8,031 nt of DNA, from NCBI GenBank assembly GCA_012269655.1, contig JAAXJV010000082.1, positions 1-8,031 on the forward strand, written 5' to 3'. Below, one piece after another: positions 1 through 6,780 of the stretch. The notes under the pieces are model-generated. The model did no database searches, was not told where the DNA came from, and saw only the letters and a list, made by a program, of their open reading frames with translations. Within the stretch, counting starts at the first letter, position 1, and each line of letters begins with the position of its first letter. The DNA is from Pseudomonadales bacterium. Its GTDB lineage: Bacteria; Pseudomonadota; Gammaproteobacteria; Pseudomonadales; Litorivicinaceae. A program made the translations under genes and the position numbers.

Positions 1-198
1 CCCTATGGCGAGATTTATGACAACACCACCGGCGATGGCCTGATGCCGATTGATTTGTTGCGCTGCAAGCTATCGTTTTTTGGCGCGGCACGTTTTGATC
101 CGCGCTCAGACCGATGGGTGCGGATCTGCATGTATCGTAATGGGCCTTATTTGAATCAGGTGTCCAGTGTCAGCGATCAATGGGTGTACGGTCGGTGA
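1..198 (+). CDS. 3' end of an unrecognised gene (last 65 codons)
   Basis: Frame 1 is open from the left edge to a TGA at 196-198 and gives 65 residues, starting PYGEIYDNTTGDG and ending DQWVYGR. It is not in the computed reading-frame set because its start lies outside the window. The fragment is rich in aromatic residues and arginine, with no membrane segment or signal visible. I do not recognise the family from this C-terminal piece. Coding is supported by the uninterrupted frame, sensible composition, and a GTGA overlap with the next gene, which is typical of translationally coupled operon partners. Its function is therefore probably connected with that of the DUF3726 protein, but this is inference. 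The full gene to the left would be needed to name it. Confidence 0.7.
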   Translation, partial: PYGEIYDNTTGDGLMPIDLLRCKLSFFGAARFDPRSDRWVRICMYRNGPYLNQVSSVSDQWVYGR

Positions 199-818
199 AT
201 CTGTCCCTCAATGAAGCTCAAGCTTTGGCCAAAAAGGCGGCCAAGGGCGCCGGAATCAATTGGGGTGCGGCCCACGAAACCGGTCGTGCCGTACGTTGGT
301 TGCTTGAACAGGGCATCGATCCATTTCCCGGTTTGTTGGCAACTTTAGACTCGCACCTGGGCTGGCCGGAGGCCGAATTGGCCCCTGAAGGATTAGAGGG
401 CGAGCTAAGCGGGCGGCATGGCATTTTAAGCGGGATTATGGTCGGGCTGTCGCTGGCAGATTTTGGCATCGAGGATCAGTCCATCATCCAAATGCGAGGT
501 GTGGTCGGAGCCGAACTTATCGCAGGCTTCATCGCGTTGTCATTAGATTCTGGCCATGCTTGCTTGATGACGGATGGCGTCTGCTCCATGAAATTCTCTC
601 GCATTGCTTGTCAGCGAGACCGGCCACAAAGCTGGCGAACTGAAATCTCCATATCCGCCAGTGAATTGCCAAGTGGCAACGGCGATAGGTTCGAGCGCGC
701 CCAGATACTGCATTATCACTTTGAACGGCTCGAGGCCTTTGCCCACCGAACTTACGCGCCGGCGACCGAGGCTTCGCGTCTCGCGGGCGCGGGCTCGGCT
801 CTATCCGACAACGACTAA
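195..818 (+). CDS. DUF3726 family protein
   Basis: This encodes a protein of 207 residues whose N-terminus (MNLSLNEAQALAKKAAKGAG, then INWGAAHETGRAVRWL) matches what I know of the DUF3726 family: a short start, then a helix with alternating lysine and alanine, then WG...E.G.AVRWL. No catalytic motif, signal peptide or membrane segment is visible, and the family has no established function. I prefer the GTG at 195 over the ATG at 180. Family members begin almost directly at the SLNE-like segment, and GTG at 195 overlaps the upstream stop as GTGA, a coupled arrangement. The ATG at 180 would add five residues (212 in all). The TAA at 816-818 overlaps the stop of the convergent DinB gene. The C-terminal 20 residues look poorly conserved. 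Confidence 0.82.
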   Translation: MNLSLNEAQALAKKAAKGAGINWGAAHETGRAVRWLLEQGIDPFPGLLATLDSHLGWPEAELAPEGLEGELSGRHGILSGIMVGLSLADFGIEDQSIIQMRGVVGAELIAGFIALSLDSGHACLMTDGVCSMKFSRIACQRDRPQSWRTEISISASELPSGNGDRFERAQILHYHFERLEAFAHRTYAPATEASRLAGAGSALSDND

Positions 819-1303
819 ACGAAGTCGGCAGGCATCCGCGCTAGATCCGTAATCCCGACATCGACACCCAGTTGAGCGAGCAGCGTAGTGATTTGGCCAC
901 GATGATGGGTGGCGTGATTGAAGATATGTCCGATGGCCTGATGCGTGGGAATTTCCCGGGTCACGCCAAAGGTGTCGGTGAAGGTCAGGTTGGCTTCCCA
1001 ATTGGCGATCGTAGACACGATGTGTGAAATCTCTTGATCGGTCCGCAAGCGGTCTTCACATAAAGCGCCAAAATCTTCGTGCAGTTGCTGATCCAGTCCA
1101 CTCACCACAAAGGGCTGCCCAGAAAAGCGGCCCAGCCACAATTTGTCCGCCAGCAAGATGTGATTGAGTGTGGCATGGATGGATCCGAAAAAGGCCTGCA
1201 TGTCGTGCTTTCGCTGACTGTCAGTTAATTCGTTACACGCCGCTAGCAATTGCCCGTTAAACCAGCGATTGTATCGATCCATTAGTTGGAAATGTGCGTG
1301 CAC
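815..1303 (-). CDS. DinB family protein (putative metal-dependent four-helix-bundle protein)
   Basis: This encodes 162 residues of the DinB/YfiT-like fold, a four-helix bundle that usually binds a divalent metal with three histidines. Candidate ligands are H48 (in NHILLADKLWL) and H130 and H134 (in NHATHHRGQ), the usual H plus HxxxH arrangement. RYNRWFN near the start and FFGSIHATLNHIL are typical of this subgroup. Family members include damage-inducible proteins of unknown role and thiol-dependent transferases, so the reaction cannot be stated. The open frame extends to 1588, but that extension lies over the lysE gene and carries no family sequence. I chose the GTG at 1303 because a GAGGT lies five bases before it and because HFQLMDRYNRW is family sequence. 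The ATG at 1282 (155 residues) would cut into it. Nothing ties it functionally to its neighbours. Confidence 0.88.
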   Translation of the reverse strand: MHAHFQLMDRYNRWFNGQLLAACNELTDSQRKHDMQAFFGSIHATLNHILLADKLWLGRFSGQPFVVSGLDQQLHEDFGALCEDRLRTDQEISHIVSTIANWEANLTFTDTFGVTREIPTHQAIGHIFNHATHHRGQITTLLAQLGVDVGITDLARMPADFV

Positions 1304-1308
1304 CGGGC

Positions 1309-1313
1309 ACCTC
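1309..1313 (-). promoter_or_regulatory. Ribosome binding site deciding the GTG start of the DinB gene
   Basis: On the minus strand GAGGT occurs five bases before the GTG at 1303. No comparable Shine-Dalgarno sequence precedes the ATG at 1282, so the GTG is preferred. The 54-base spacer up to the divergent lysE start must also hold both promoters; I could not pick out convincing -35/-10 pairs for either gene. Confidence 0.6.
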
Positions 1314-1357
1314 GTTTGTTGGTGTGTTAATGCCAGCTTACCGGGTATTGGATTGAT

Positions 1358-1990
1358 ATGGCTTTTTTGTTTGACGGTTTTGCGTGGCTGCCGTTCTTGA
1401 CCACCTTTATATTGCTGACGTTGGCGCCAGGTGCTGACACCTTGCTGGTGATGCGTAACGCCATGCGCGGCGGGCTGCCCGATGCGTTGGTCTCGACCTT
1501 TGCCATTTGTTGTGGCTTGTTTGTCCACGCTACCGCCTCGGCGCTGGGCATTGCAGCGTTTCTCGCAGTCACGCCCTGGGCCTATCAAGCGCTAAAAATG
1601 GCCGGTGCCTTGTATTTGGCTTGGCTGGGATGGAGCAGTCTTCAGGCCAGTTTCCAGCCGTATTCCACTGCGGCGCCTGAACTTTCACAGGGTCAGTTTC
1701 GCTGGATTCGCTCGATGCGCGAGGGGTTCTTATCCAACGTTTTGAATCCAAAGACCATGGTGGTTTACTTCGCATTATTGCCTCAGTTTATTGATCCTGA
1801 GGCTGCCTGGGTCCAGTCCATGGTCTTGGCAGGTTTGCATTTTATGATGGGCGTTCTCTACCTGGGCGCGGTCGCCTTGCTTGTTAATCGCATGATCGAT
1901 TGGTGGTTTGACCCGGTCAAGCGAAGCTGGATAGACCGTGCGATCGGGGCTTCCTTAATGGCTATGGCTGGACTTTTACTGGCGCCTTAA
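1358..1990 (+). CDS. LysE/RhtB family amino-acid exporter
   Basis: This encodes a 210-residue inner-membrane protein with about six hydrophobic segments (roughly residues 8-32, 42-70, 74-95, 126-145, 150-178 and 193-209). The family exports amino acids or related small molecules using the proton gradient. The diagnostic features are present: LAPGADTLLVMRNAMRGG near residues 22-39, corresponding to the family's PGPD motif, and NPKTMVVYFALLPQFID at 130-146, the conserved segment in the second half. The length is normal for the family. The start has a weak GGA five bases upstream. It is divergent from the DinB gene. The following GMC gene is on the same strand 105 bases downstream, but that gap carries what look like its own regulatory sites, so co-transcription is doubtful. 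The substrate cannot be told from sequence. Confidence 0.92.
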   Translation: MAFLFDGFAWLPFLTTFILLTLAPGADTLLVMRNAMRGGLPDALVSTFAICCGLFVHATASALGIAAFLAVTPWAYQALKMAGALYLAWLGWSSLQASFQPYSTAAPELSQGQFRWIRSMREGFLSNVLNPKTMVVYFALLPQFIDPEAAWVQSMVLAGLHFMMGVLYLGAVALLVNRMIDWWFDPVKRSWIDRAIGASLMAMAGLLLAP

Positions 1991-1992
1991 AT

Positions 1993-2007
1993 ATAAGTAA
2001 ATCTTAT
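1993..2007. promoter_or_regulatory. Candidate LysR-type regulator binding box upstream of the GMC gene
   Basis: ATAAG, five bases (TAAAT), then CTTAT is a perfect 15-base inverted repeat. T1994 and A2006 give the T-N11-A pattern known for LysR-type recognition sites. It lies about 90 bases before the GMC start and just after the lysE stop. The likely ligand is the LysR protein encoded as the second gene of the same operon. The stem is too AT-rich and short to be a terminator for lysE. Confidence 0.5.
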
Positions 2008-2022
2008 GTTGCGGTTTGAAAA

Positions 2023-2042
2023 ACGTCATTAGCGCCTGACGT
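2023..2042. promoter_or_regulatory. Inverted repeat ACGTCA-N8-TGACGT, possible activation site or second operator
   Basis: Two perfect six-base arms (2023-2028 and 2037-2042) are separated by eight bases. The centre is about 32 bases downstream of the centre of the LysR-type box, about the distance at which LysR proteins often contact a second, activation-binding site close to the -35 region. No strong -35/-10 pair is visible around it, as would be expected of an activator-dependent promoter. AACAAT at 2063-2068 is a weak -10 candidate. The role is inferred. Confidence 0.3.
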
Positions 2043-2095
2043 CCGCAACTGGCACAGTTCGAAACAATAAAAAGTCATCCCAGTCGAGGAAGAAC

Positions 2096-3739
2096 ATGTC
2101 CCAACATCAATTTGATTACGTTGTCATCGGCGCGGGCTCCGCCGGATGCTTGATGGCCAATCGATTAAGTGCCGATCCCAACAATCGTGTATTGCTGTTA
2201 GAAGCCGGTAAAAAAGACAACTACCACTGGATCCACATCCCGGTTGGGTATCTGTACTGCATCGGGAATCCTCGGACAGACTGGTTGTTCAAGACCCAGC
2301 CGGATGCTGGCTTGAATGGCCGTCAGTTGCTCTATCCTAGGGGTAAGACGTTGGGTGGCTGCTCATCGATCAATGGCATGATTTATATGCGTGGGCAGGC
2401 CAGGGATTATGACAGTTGGGCCGAGCAGACCGGTGATAACCGTTGGGCTTGGGATCAGTGCTTGCCCGATTTCAAAGCCCATGAAAATCACTACCGTTTG
2501 GACTCTGATTCGGATTTGTCCGGGGCAGATCGTGAAAGCTACCGCTCGCTGCACGGACATGGCGGTGAATGGCGTGTTGAAAAGCAACGTTTGAGCTGGG
2601 AGATCCTTGGATCGTTTACCGATGCGGCCGTTCAGGCGGGCATCGAGAAAACCGATGACTTTAACAAGGGTGACAATGCAGGCATTGGCTATTTTGAGGT
2701 GAATCAACGCAGTGGTTGGCGCTGGAATACGTCGAAAGCCTTTTTGAAACCTGTGATATCGCGTCCCAATCTGACCGTCTGGACCGAGTCGCAAGTCGAA
2801 AAGCTGGATATCCAAGATTTGAGCTGCGAGGGCGTCTGGGTCAATCGGGCGGGGCAGACTGTCCAAGTGACAGCGGTCAAGGAAGTCGTCAGCTGTGCTG
2901 GCGCAATAGGAACTCCTCAGATTCTGCAATTGTCCGGAATCGGGCCGAAAGCGCTATTAGAGCAGCATGGGATCGAAGTGAAATTGGACTCGCCCGGTGT
3001 GGGTCAGAATTTGCAGGATCATTTGCAAATCCGTGCGGTTTATAAAGTTAAAAACGTAAAAACTCTTAACACCATGGCGAATTCCCTGGTCGGTAAAGCC
3101 AAGATCGGTTTGGAATATGTGTTCAAGCGCTCGGGTCCCATGAGCATGGCCCCAAGTCAGTTAGGCGCGTTTACTCGCTCCAGCGAGGACAAAGAACACG
3201 CCAATTTGGAATATCACGTTCAGCCGCTAAGCCTTGAGGCCTTTGGCGAAGACCTGCACCCCTTCGATGCGTTTACCGCCAGTGTCTGTAACCTCAACCC
3301 AACCAGCCGTGGACAGGTGGTCATCCAATCATCGAATTGGCGTGACGCGCCTTTGATTCAACCGAATTACTTAAGCACGGAAGAGGATCGCAAGATTGCG
3401 GCGGACAGCTTGCGACAGGTTCGCAAGATCGTTGCTCAATCGGCGTTGGCGCAATACGAACCCGAGGAATACAAGCCGGGTGTCCAGTATCAGACTGATG
3501 ACGAACTGGCCAAATTGGCCGGTGATATTGCGACCACCATTTTCCACCCAGTCGGTACGGCAAAAATGGGGCGTGACGACGATCCCATGGCGGTTTGTGA
3601 TAGCCAATTGCGTGTGCGTGGCATAGCAAAACTTCGAGTGGTGGATGCCAGCGTCATGCCGACGATCACCAGCGGCAACACCAACTCACCGACGCTGATG
3701 ATCGCAGAGAAAGCGGCCGGCATGATCTTGGAGTCCTGA
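2096..3739 (+). CDS. GMC family FAD-dependent alcohol dehydrogenase (choline dehydrogenase/AlkJ-like)
   Basis: This encodes a 547-residue flavoprotein of the glucose-methanol-choline family. Such enzymes oxidise an alcohol to an aldehyde on FAD, and bacterial members of this length usually pass electrons to the membrane quinone pool. The FAD-binding GAGSAG lies at 12-17 with the ribose-binding E36. GMC signature 1 (GKTLGGCSSINGMIYMRG) is at 83-100 and signature 2 (GAIGTPQILQLSGIG) at 269-283. The catalytic histidine is H484 in HPVGTAKMG, and the paired asparagine is N528 in SGNTNSPTLMIAEKAA. There is no signal peptide. GAGGA five bases before the ATG supports the start. The stop overlaps the ATG of the lysR gene as TGATG. 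Annotation pipelines often call such proteins BetA, but no betB, betI or choline transporter is present, so an aliphatic or other alcohol is at least as likely. The nearby aldB suggests the product aldehyde is oxidised further. Confidence 0.93.
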   Translation: MSQHQFDYVVIGAGSAGCLMANRLSADPNNRVLLLEAGKKDNYHWIHIPVGYLYCIGNPRTDWLFKTQPDAGLNGRQLLYPRGKTLGGCSSINGMIYMRGQARDYDSWAEQTGDNRWAWDQCLPDFKAHENHYRLDSDSDLSGADRESYRSLHGHGGEWRVEKQRLSWEILGSFTDAAVQAGIEKTDDFNKGDNAGIGYFEVNQRSGWRWNTSKAFLKPVISRPNLTVWTESQVEKLDIQDLSCEGVWVNRAGQTVQVTAVKEVVSCAGAIGTPQILQLSGIGPKALLEQHGIEVKLDSPGVGQNLQDHLQIRAVYKVKNVKTLNTMANSLVGKAKIGLEYVFKRSGPMSMAPSQLGAFTRSSEDKEHANLEYHVQPLSLEAFGEDLHPFDAFTASVCNLNPTSRGQVVIQSSNWRDAPLIQPNYLSTEEDRKIAADSLRQVRKIVAQSALAQYEPEEYKPGVQYQTDDELAKLAGDIATTIFHPVGTAKMGRDDDPMAVCDSQLRVRGIAKLRVVDASVMPTITSGNTNSPTLMIAEKAAGMILES

Positions 3740-4638
3740 TGGATCATACGTCGCTCAGGGTATTTGTGGCTGTTGCCGAGCGCGGCGGCCTGACCCATGC
3801 GGCGGAACAACTGCATATGAGTCAGCCAGCGGCCAGCTTGCAGTTGAAAAAGTTGCAAGATGAATTGTCCATCGAGCTGTTTTATCGGACGGCCCGGGGC
3901 ATGCGCCTGACTGACTACGGCCGCAAGCTGTTACCCATGGCACAGCGGATTTTGAAAGGTACGGCGGATCTCAGGGCTGCCGCCACGGCGTTGCAAGGCG
4001 AAGTCCGTGGTGAACTGCGCCTGGGTACCATTGTAGACCCCGAATTTATTCGCCTCGGTGCATTGCTCAGGGCACTTTCACAACAACATGCTCACTTGGC
4101 CTTTCAATTGCAACAGGGTATCTCGGGTCAAATCCAGCGGCTGATTGAGCAGAATCAGCTGGATGCTGGCTTTAGCCTAGATGTTCCCGGCTTTTCGAAT
4201 GTGAACCCGGAGCTGTATGCATTGCGATTGTCGGATTGCCATTATCGGGTCGTGGCGCCTGCGGGTTGGGAAGATCAGGTGCTGGGCAAGGGATGGGATA
4301 CGATCAGTCAATTGCCCTGGATTACGACACCGCCTGAATCGGTTCACTCAAAACTACTTCAGGCTCAATTAGAGCCGATGGGTCTGCAAGTCAGTCCCGC
4401 TGCGCGGGTCGACGTTGAGCCTTCGATGTTGGATTTGGTGAAATCTGGCGTAGGGCTGTCTTTGGTGCGAGATGGATTGGCGTACAAGGCAGCGCAGGAA
4501 CACGATCTGGTCATTTCGGATCAACTTTCATTGACGGCGGAATTGGGCTTTTTCTGTCGCGCAGATCGCCGGGAAGAGCTTTTGATCGATGCTGCGTTTA
4601 CGGCCATTCAGGAAGGCTGGTTGATGCGAGGGCAGTAG
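3739..4638 (+). CDS. LysR-type transcriptional regulator
   Basis: This encodes 299 residues, the usual length of the family. The N-terminal winged helix-turn-helix covers about residues 1-60, with the typical run FVAVAERGGLTHAAEQLHMS followed by QPAASLQLKKLQDELSIELF. A linker helix follows at about 62-88, and a LysR substrate-binding domain from about 90 to 295 senses a small effector. The gene overlaps the GMC stop by one base (TGATG), and GGAG at 3730-3733 serves as its ribosome binding site inside the GMC gene. The two are therefore almost certainly one transcript with coupled translation. This is less common for LysR regulators than divergent placement and implies autoregulation through the box upstream of the GMC gene. 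The effector is unknown; the alcohol substrate or its aldehyde is a reasonable guess. Confidence 0.93.
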   Translation: MDHTSLRVFVAVAERGGLTHAAEQLHMSQPAASLQLKKLQDELSIELFYRTARGMRLTDYGRKLLPMAQRILKGTADLRAAATALQGEVRGELRLGTIVDPEFIRLGALLRALSQQHAHLAFQLQQGISGQIQRLIEQNQLDAGFSLDVPGFSNVNPELYALRLSDCHYRVVAPAGWEDQVLGKGWDTISQLPWITTPPESVHSKLLQAQLEPMGLQVSPAARVDVEPSMLDLVKSGVGLSLVRDGLAYKAAQEHDLVISDQLSLTAELGFFCRADRREELLIDAAFTAIQEGWLMRGQ

Positions 4639-4663
4639 CGATAGCAACTGTCTCGCACCTTTT
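4625..4663 (+). terminator. Candidate intrinsic terminator over the lysR stop codon
   Basis: TGCGAG (4625-4630) pairs with CTCGCA (4652-4657), and the stem continues as CAG/CTG after a small internal bulge (GG against T). The 12-base loop contains the lysR TAG. The hairpin is followed by CC and TTTT (4660-4663). The T tract is short and the stem is imperfect, so efficiency is uncertain. It would terminate the GMC-lysR transcript before the convergent DUF779 gene; the other strand lacks a T tract. Confidence 0.4.
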
Positions 4664-4664
4664 G

Positions 4665-5084
4665 TCAGTCTACGGTTGAGCGAACGCCTTCGATGGCTTG
4701 ATCGCCGCCCAATACCAAGGAGTCCGACTTCATCAGCTCACCCTCGTCCTCGCTGTACAAGCGCGAGCGAGTCAGGAAGCGTTTGCCTGTCGGCCCTTCG
4801 ACCGAGAACATGCCGCCCCGACCGGGCACTACATCGATAATCAGGTGAGTATGTGACCAATACTCCCACTGGTCATGGGAGATAAAAAACGGTTGGCCAG
4901 CTACTTCGCCCAGATAAACATCTCGGCTTCCGACTTTGAATTCATCTCGGGGATAACACATGGGCGCGGAGCCATCACAGCATCCACCGGATTGATGAAA
5001 CAGCAGGGGACCGTGAATGGGTAGGAGTTCTTCCACCAGTGCCTGGGTTTCGTCGGTAAAACTTACACGTTGAACTTTGTACAT
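4665..5084 (-). CDS. DUF779 domain protein, partner of aldehyde dehydrogenase
   Basis: This encodes 139 residues, the normal length for DUF779. The family hallmark is present: HGPLLFHQSGGCCDGSAPMC at 24-43 with C35, C36 and C43, then WSHTHLIIDVVPGRGGMF at 76-93 and GKRFLTRSRLYSEDE at 100-114. These cysteines and histidines could bind a metal or act in redox chemistry, but no biochemical role is established that I know of. Genes of this family recurrently sit next to AldB/ExaC-type aldehyde dehydrogenases, as here, which suggests an accessory, maturation or protective role for that enzyme. The open frame reaches back to a TTG at 5135. I chose the ATG at 5084 because TGAGGTG lies nine bases upstream and MYKVQRVSFT begins the family sequence. 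It is on the same strand as aldB, 63 bases downstream, so probably in the same transcript. Confidence 0.9.
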   Translation of the reverse strand: MYKVQRVSFTDETQALVEELLPIHGPLLFHQSGGCCDGSAPMCYPRDEFKVGSRDVYLGEVAGQPFFISHDQWEYWSHTHLIIDVVPGRGGMFSVEGPTGKRFLTRSRLYSEDEGELMKSDSLVLGGDQAIEGVRSTVD

Positions 5085-5093
5085 TATTATTTT

Positions 5094-5100
5094 CACCTCA
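5094..5100 (-). promoter_or_regulatory. Ribosome binding site deciding the DUF779 start
   Basis: On the minus strand TGAGGTG precedes the ATG at 5084 by nine bases. Longer in-frame starts (TTG at 5135, ATG at 5111) would begin inside or next to the hairpin at 5109-5131 and have no comparable site. Confidence 0.6.
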
Positions 5101-5108
5101 GACAAAGA

Positions 5109-5131
5109 CATGGCGCCACTTGGGCGCCATG
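5109..5131 (-). repeat. Strong stem-loop between aldB and DUF779
   Basis: CATGGCGCC (5109-5117) and GGCGCCATG (5123-5131) form a perfect nine-base inverted repeat with a five-base loop. In the minus-strand transcript the stem ends eight bases before the TGAGGTG of the DUF779 gene. It is GC-rich enough to be stable. The following bases on that strand (TCTTTGTC) are not a proper T tract, so it is not a standard terminator. It could stabilise the aldB message, be a processing site, or reduce read-through to DUF779. Confidence 0.6.
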
Positions 5132-5141
5132 ACAAGGGGAA

Positions 5142-5162
5142 CTGGGCTTAGAAGAAGCCCAG
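5142..5162 (-). repeat. Stem-loop overlapping the aldB stop codon
   Basis: CTGGGCTT (5142-5149) and AAGCCCAG (5155-5162) are perfect eight-base arms around five bases. The structure covers the last codons and the TAA of aldB. It is followed 10 bases later, on the minus strand, by the second, stronger hairpin. No T tract follows directly. Confidence 0.5.
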
Positions 5163-6659
5163 CGGGTTTTCGTCGTACGATACCAGTAGGTTTTTGGTCT
5201 GCTGATAATGCTCTAGCATCATCTTGTGGTTCTCACGGCCGATACCGGACTGCTTGTAACCACCAAAGGCCGCGTGTGCCGGATACTGGTGATAGCAGTT
5301 AGTCCAAACTCGACCGGCTTGGATGGCGCGGCCAAATTTGTAAGCGGCGTTCGCCTCAGAGGTCCAAATGCCGGCCCCCAATCCGTATAGCGTATCGTTA
5401 GCGATTTCGATGGCTTCTTCGTCCGTTTTGAAGGTGGTCACGGACACCACGGGGCCAAAGATTTCTTCTTGGAAGATACGCATCTTGTTGTGGCCCTTGA
5501 AGGCAGTGGGCTGAACATAGAATCCGTCTTCGTAGCTGTCGGCTACGTCGCCGCCGAACAGCACTTCGGCACCTTCTTCCTTACCAATCGCGAGGTACGA
5601 TTTGATCTTTTCGTACTGCTCTGCACTGGCCTGGGCACCAATCATGGTGGCTTCGTCGAAGGGGTTGCCTTGAACGATTTGCGCCGCGCGTTCTTTAACT
5701 AACGCCATGAAATCATCGTAAATGTCTTCATGAATCAACGCGCGTGACGGACAGGTGCAGACCTCACCCTGGTTGAAGTAAGCCAGCAAGAAGCCCTCAA
5801 CACACTTCGAGATAAATTCGGGGCTTTGATCCATGATGTCCTTGCGGAAGATGTTGGGGCTTTTACCGCCCAGTTCTAGCGTGACAGGAATCAGGTTTTC
5901 ACTGGCGTATTGCATGATCAACTTACCGGTAGTGGTTTCACCGGTGAAGCCGACTTTGGCGACACGGTTGCTGCTGGCGAGCGGCTTACCGGCTTCTAGA
6001 CCAAAGCCGTTCACGACATTGACGACACCAGCAGGCAACAGATCACCGATGATTTCCATCAATACCATGATGCTGAAGGGGGTCTGCTCGGCTGGCTTGA
6101 GTACCACGGCGTTGCCTGCCGCCAGAGCGGGAGCCAATTTCCAAGCCGCCATCAAGATAGGGAAGTTCCAGGGGATGATCTGTGCAACGACACCCAGGGG
6201 TTCGTGGTGGTGGTAAGCCAGCGTATTCTCGTCCATCTCACCAATGCTGCCTTCCTGAGCGCGGATGACGCCTGCGAAGTAGCGGAAGTGATCAATGGTC
6301 AACGGGATGTCCGCATTGATGGTTTCGCGGATGCCTTTACCGTTATCTAGCGTTTCGGCCAGAGCCAGAACTTGAAGGTTCTCTTCGATTCGGTCAGCAA
6401 TCTTGTTCAGGATGTTGGCACGCTCGGTGGTGCTGGTCTTGCCCCAGGCGGGCGCTGCGGCATGGGCTGCATCCAAGGCTGCTTCGATATCGTCTTTGTT
6501 TGACCGTGCGATATCGCAAATCTTTTTCCCTGTGGTGGGCGAAATGTTTTCGAAATACTGTCCGTTCTTCGGGGCGACAAACTCGCCATTGATGTAGTTG
6601 TCGTATTGAGCCTTTGGCTGTAATGGGGAACCAGCGGTTCCGGGATAGGCATGCAACAT
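5148..6659 (-). CDS. aldB: NAD(P)-dependent aldehyde dehydrogenase, AldB/ExaC/AcoD type
   Basis: This encodes 503 residues that match the E. coli AldB, Pseudomonas ExaC and Ralstonia AcoD group almost end to end. These enzymes oxidise acetaldehyde and other short aldehydes to acids in the cytoplasm. The oxyanion-hole asparagine is N165 (PWNF), the cofactor lysine K188 (LKPAEQ) and the Rossmann loop GFTGETTTG is at 237-245. The general base is E262 (LELGGKSPN) and the nucleophile C301 in [12 protein letters not shown]. The C-terminus carries the group signature [20 protein letters not shown] (466-485). All key residues are intact. The start is supported by AGGAAG five bases upstream. The gene is divergent from the AcoR-type activator, behind a sigma-54 promoter, and precedes the DUF779 gene. 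Regulation by the activator in response to an alcohol or aldehyde is the natural reading. The exact substrate is unknown. Confidence 0.96.
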   Translation of the reverse strand: MLHAYPGTAGSPLQPKAQYDNYINGEFVAPKNGQYFENISPTTGKKICDIARSNKDDIEAALDAAHAAAPAWGKTSTTERANILNKIADRIEENLQVLALAETLDNGKGIRETINADIPLTIDHFRYFAGVIRAQEGSIGEMDENTLAYHHHEPLGVVAQIIPWNFPILMAAWKLAPALAAGNAVVLKPAEQTPFSIMVLMEIIGDLLPAGVVNVVNGFGLEAGKPLASSNRVAKVGFTGETTTGKLIMQYASENLIPVTLELGGKSPNIFRKDIMDQSPEFISKCVEGFLLAYFNQGEVCTCPSRALIHEDIYDDFMALVKERAAQIVQGNPFDEATMIGAQASAEQYEKIKSYLAIGKEEGAEVLFGGDVADSYEDGFYVQPTAFKGHNKMRIFQEEIFGPVVSVTTFKTDEEAIEIANDTLYGLGAGIWTSEANAAYKFGRAIQAGRVWTNCYHQYPAHAAFGGYKQSGIGRENHKMMLEHYQQTKNLLVSYDENPLGFF

Positions 6660-6725
6660 CAGTTCTTCCTCATTTTAGTTTTTATTCCTGGGTTTTGACA
6701 CAACTTCCGTGTACTGCCGGGACAT

Positions 6726-6741
6726 TGCATCTTGCGTGCCA
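6726..6741 (-). promoter_or_regulatory. Sigma-54 promoter of aldB
   Basis: On the minus strand the sequence is TGGCACG, four bases (CAAG), then ATGCA. The -24 element is a perfect match to the sigma-54 consensus TGGCACG-N4-TTGCA. The -12 element differs only in its first base and keeps the essential GC, with correct spacing. Transcription would start near 6715, giving a leader of about 56 bases before the aldB ATG. The region between this promoter and the enhancer repeat is AT-rich, which would favour looping, but I found no good IHF consensus. Confidence 0.85.
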
Positions 6742-6780
6742 ACAATTAAGCGTCTGATTAACATGATTTTTATGTGACTT

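Noticed and set aside
1304..1588. N-terminal extension of the DinB frame up to 1588 (257 residues)
   Set aside because: The extension lies antisense to the start of the lysE gene, has no family sequence, and a good ribosome binding site marks the GTG at 1303.
1993..2007. Terminator of the lysE gene
   Set aside because: The stem is five AT-rich base pairs with no following T tract; a LysR-type binding box fits better.
2050..2065. TGGCAC upstream of the GMC gene as a sigma-54 -24 element
   Set aside because: The sequence at the required -12 position is GAAA rather than TTGC, so the essential GC is missing.
2363..2929. A 188-residue minus-strand frame inside the GMC gene
   Set aside because: It is antisense to a clearly conserved flavoprotein, shows no recognisable domain, and has no regulatory context of its own.
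2096..3739. Firm assignment as choline dehydrogenase BetA with a betaine-synthesis operon
   Set aside because: GMC signatures alone do not define the substrate; there is no betB-type neighbour in the operon, no BetI-type regulator and no choline transporter in the window.
5098..5130. A 10-codon reading frame on the minus strand inside the hairpin before the DUF779 gene (MAPKWRHVFV), as a possible leader peptide
   Set aside because: No ribosome binding site precedes its ATG, and its codons arise mostly from the inverted repeat; the stop overlapping the DUF779 ribosome binding site is suggestive but not enough.
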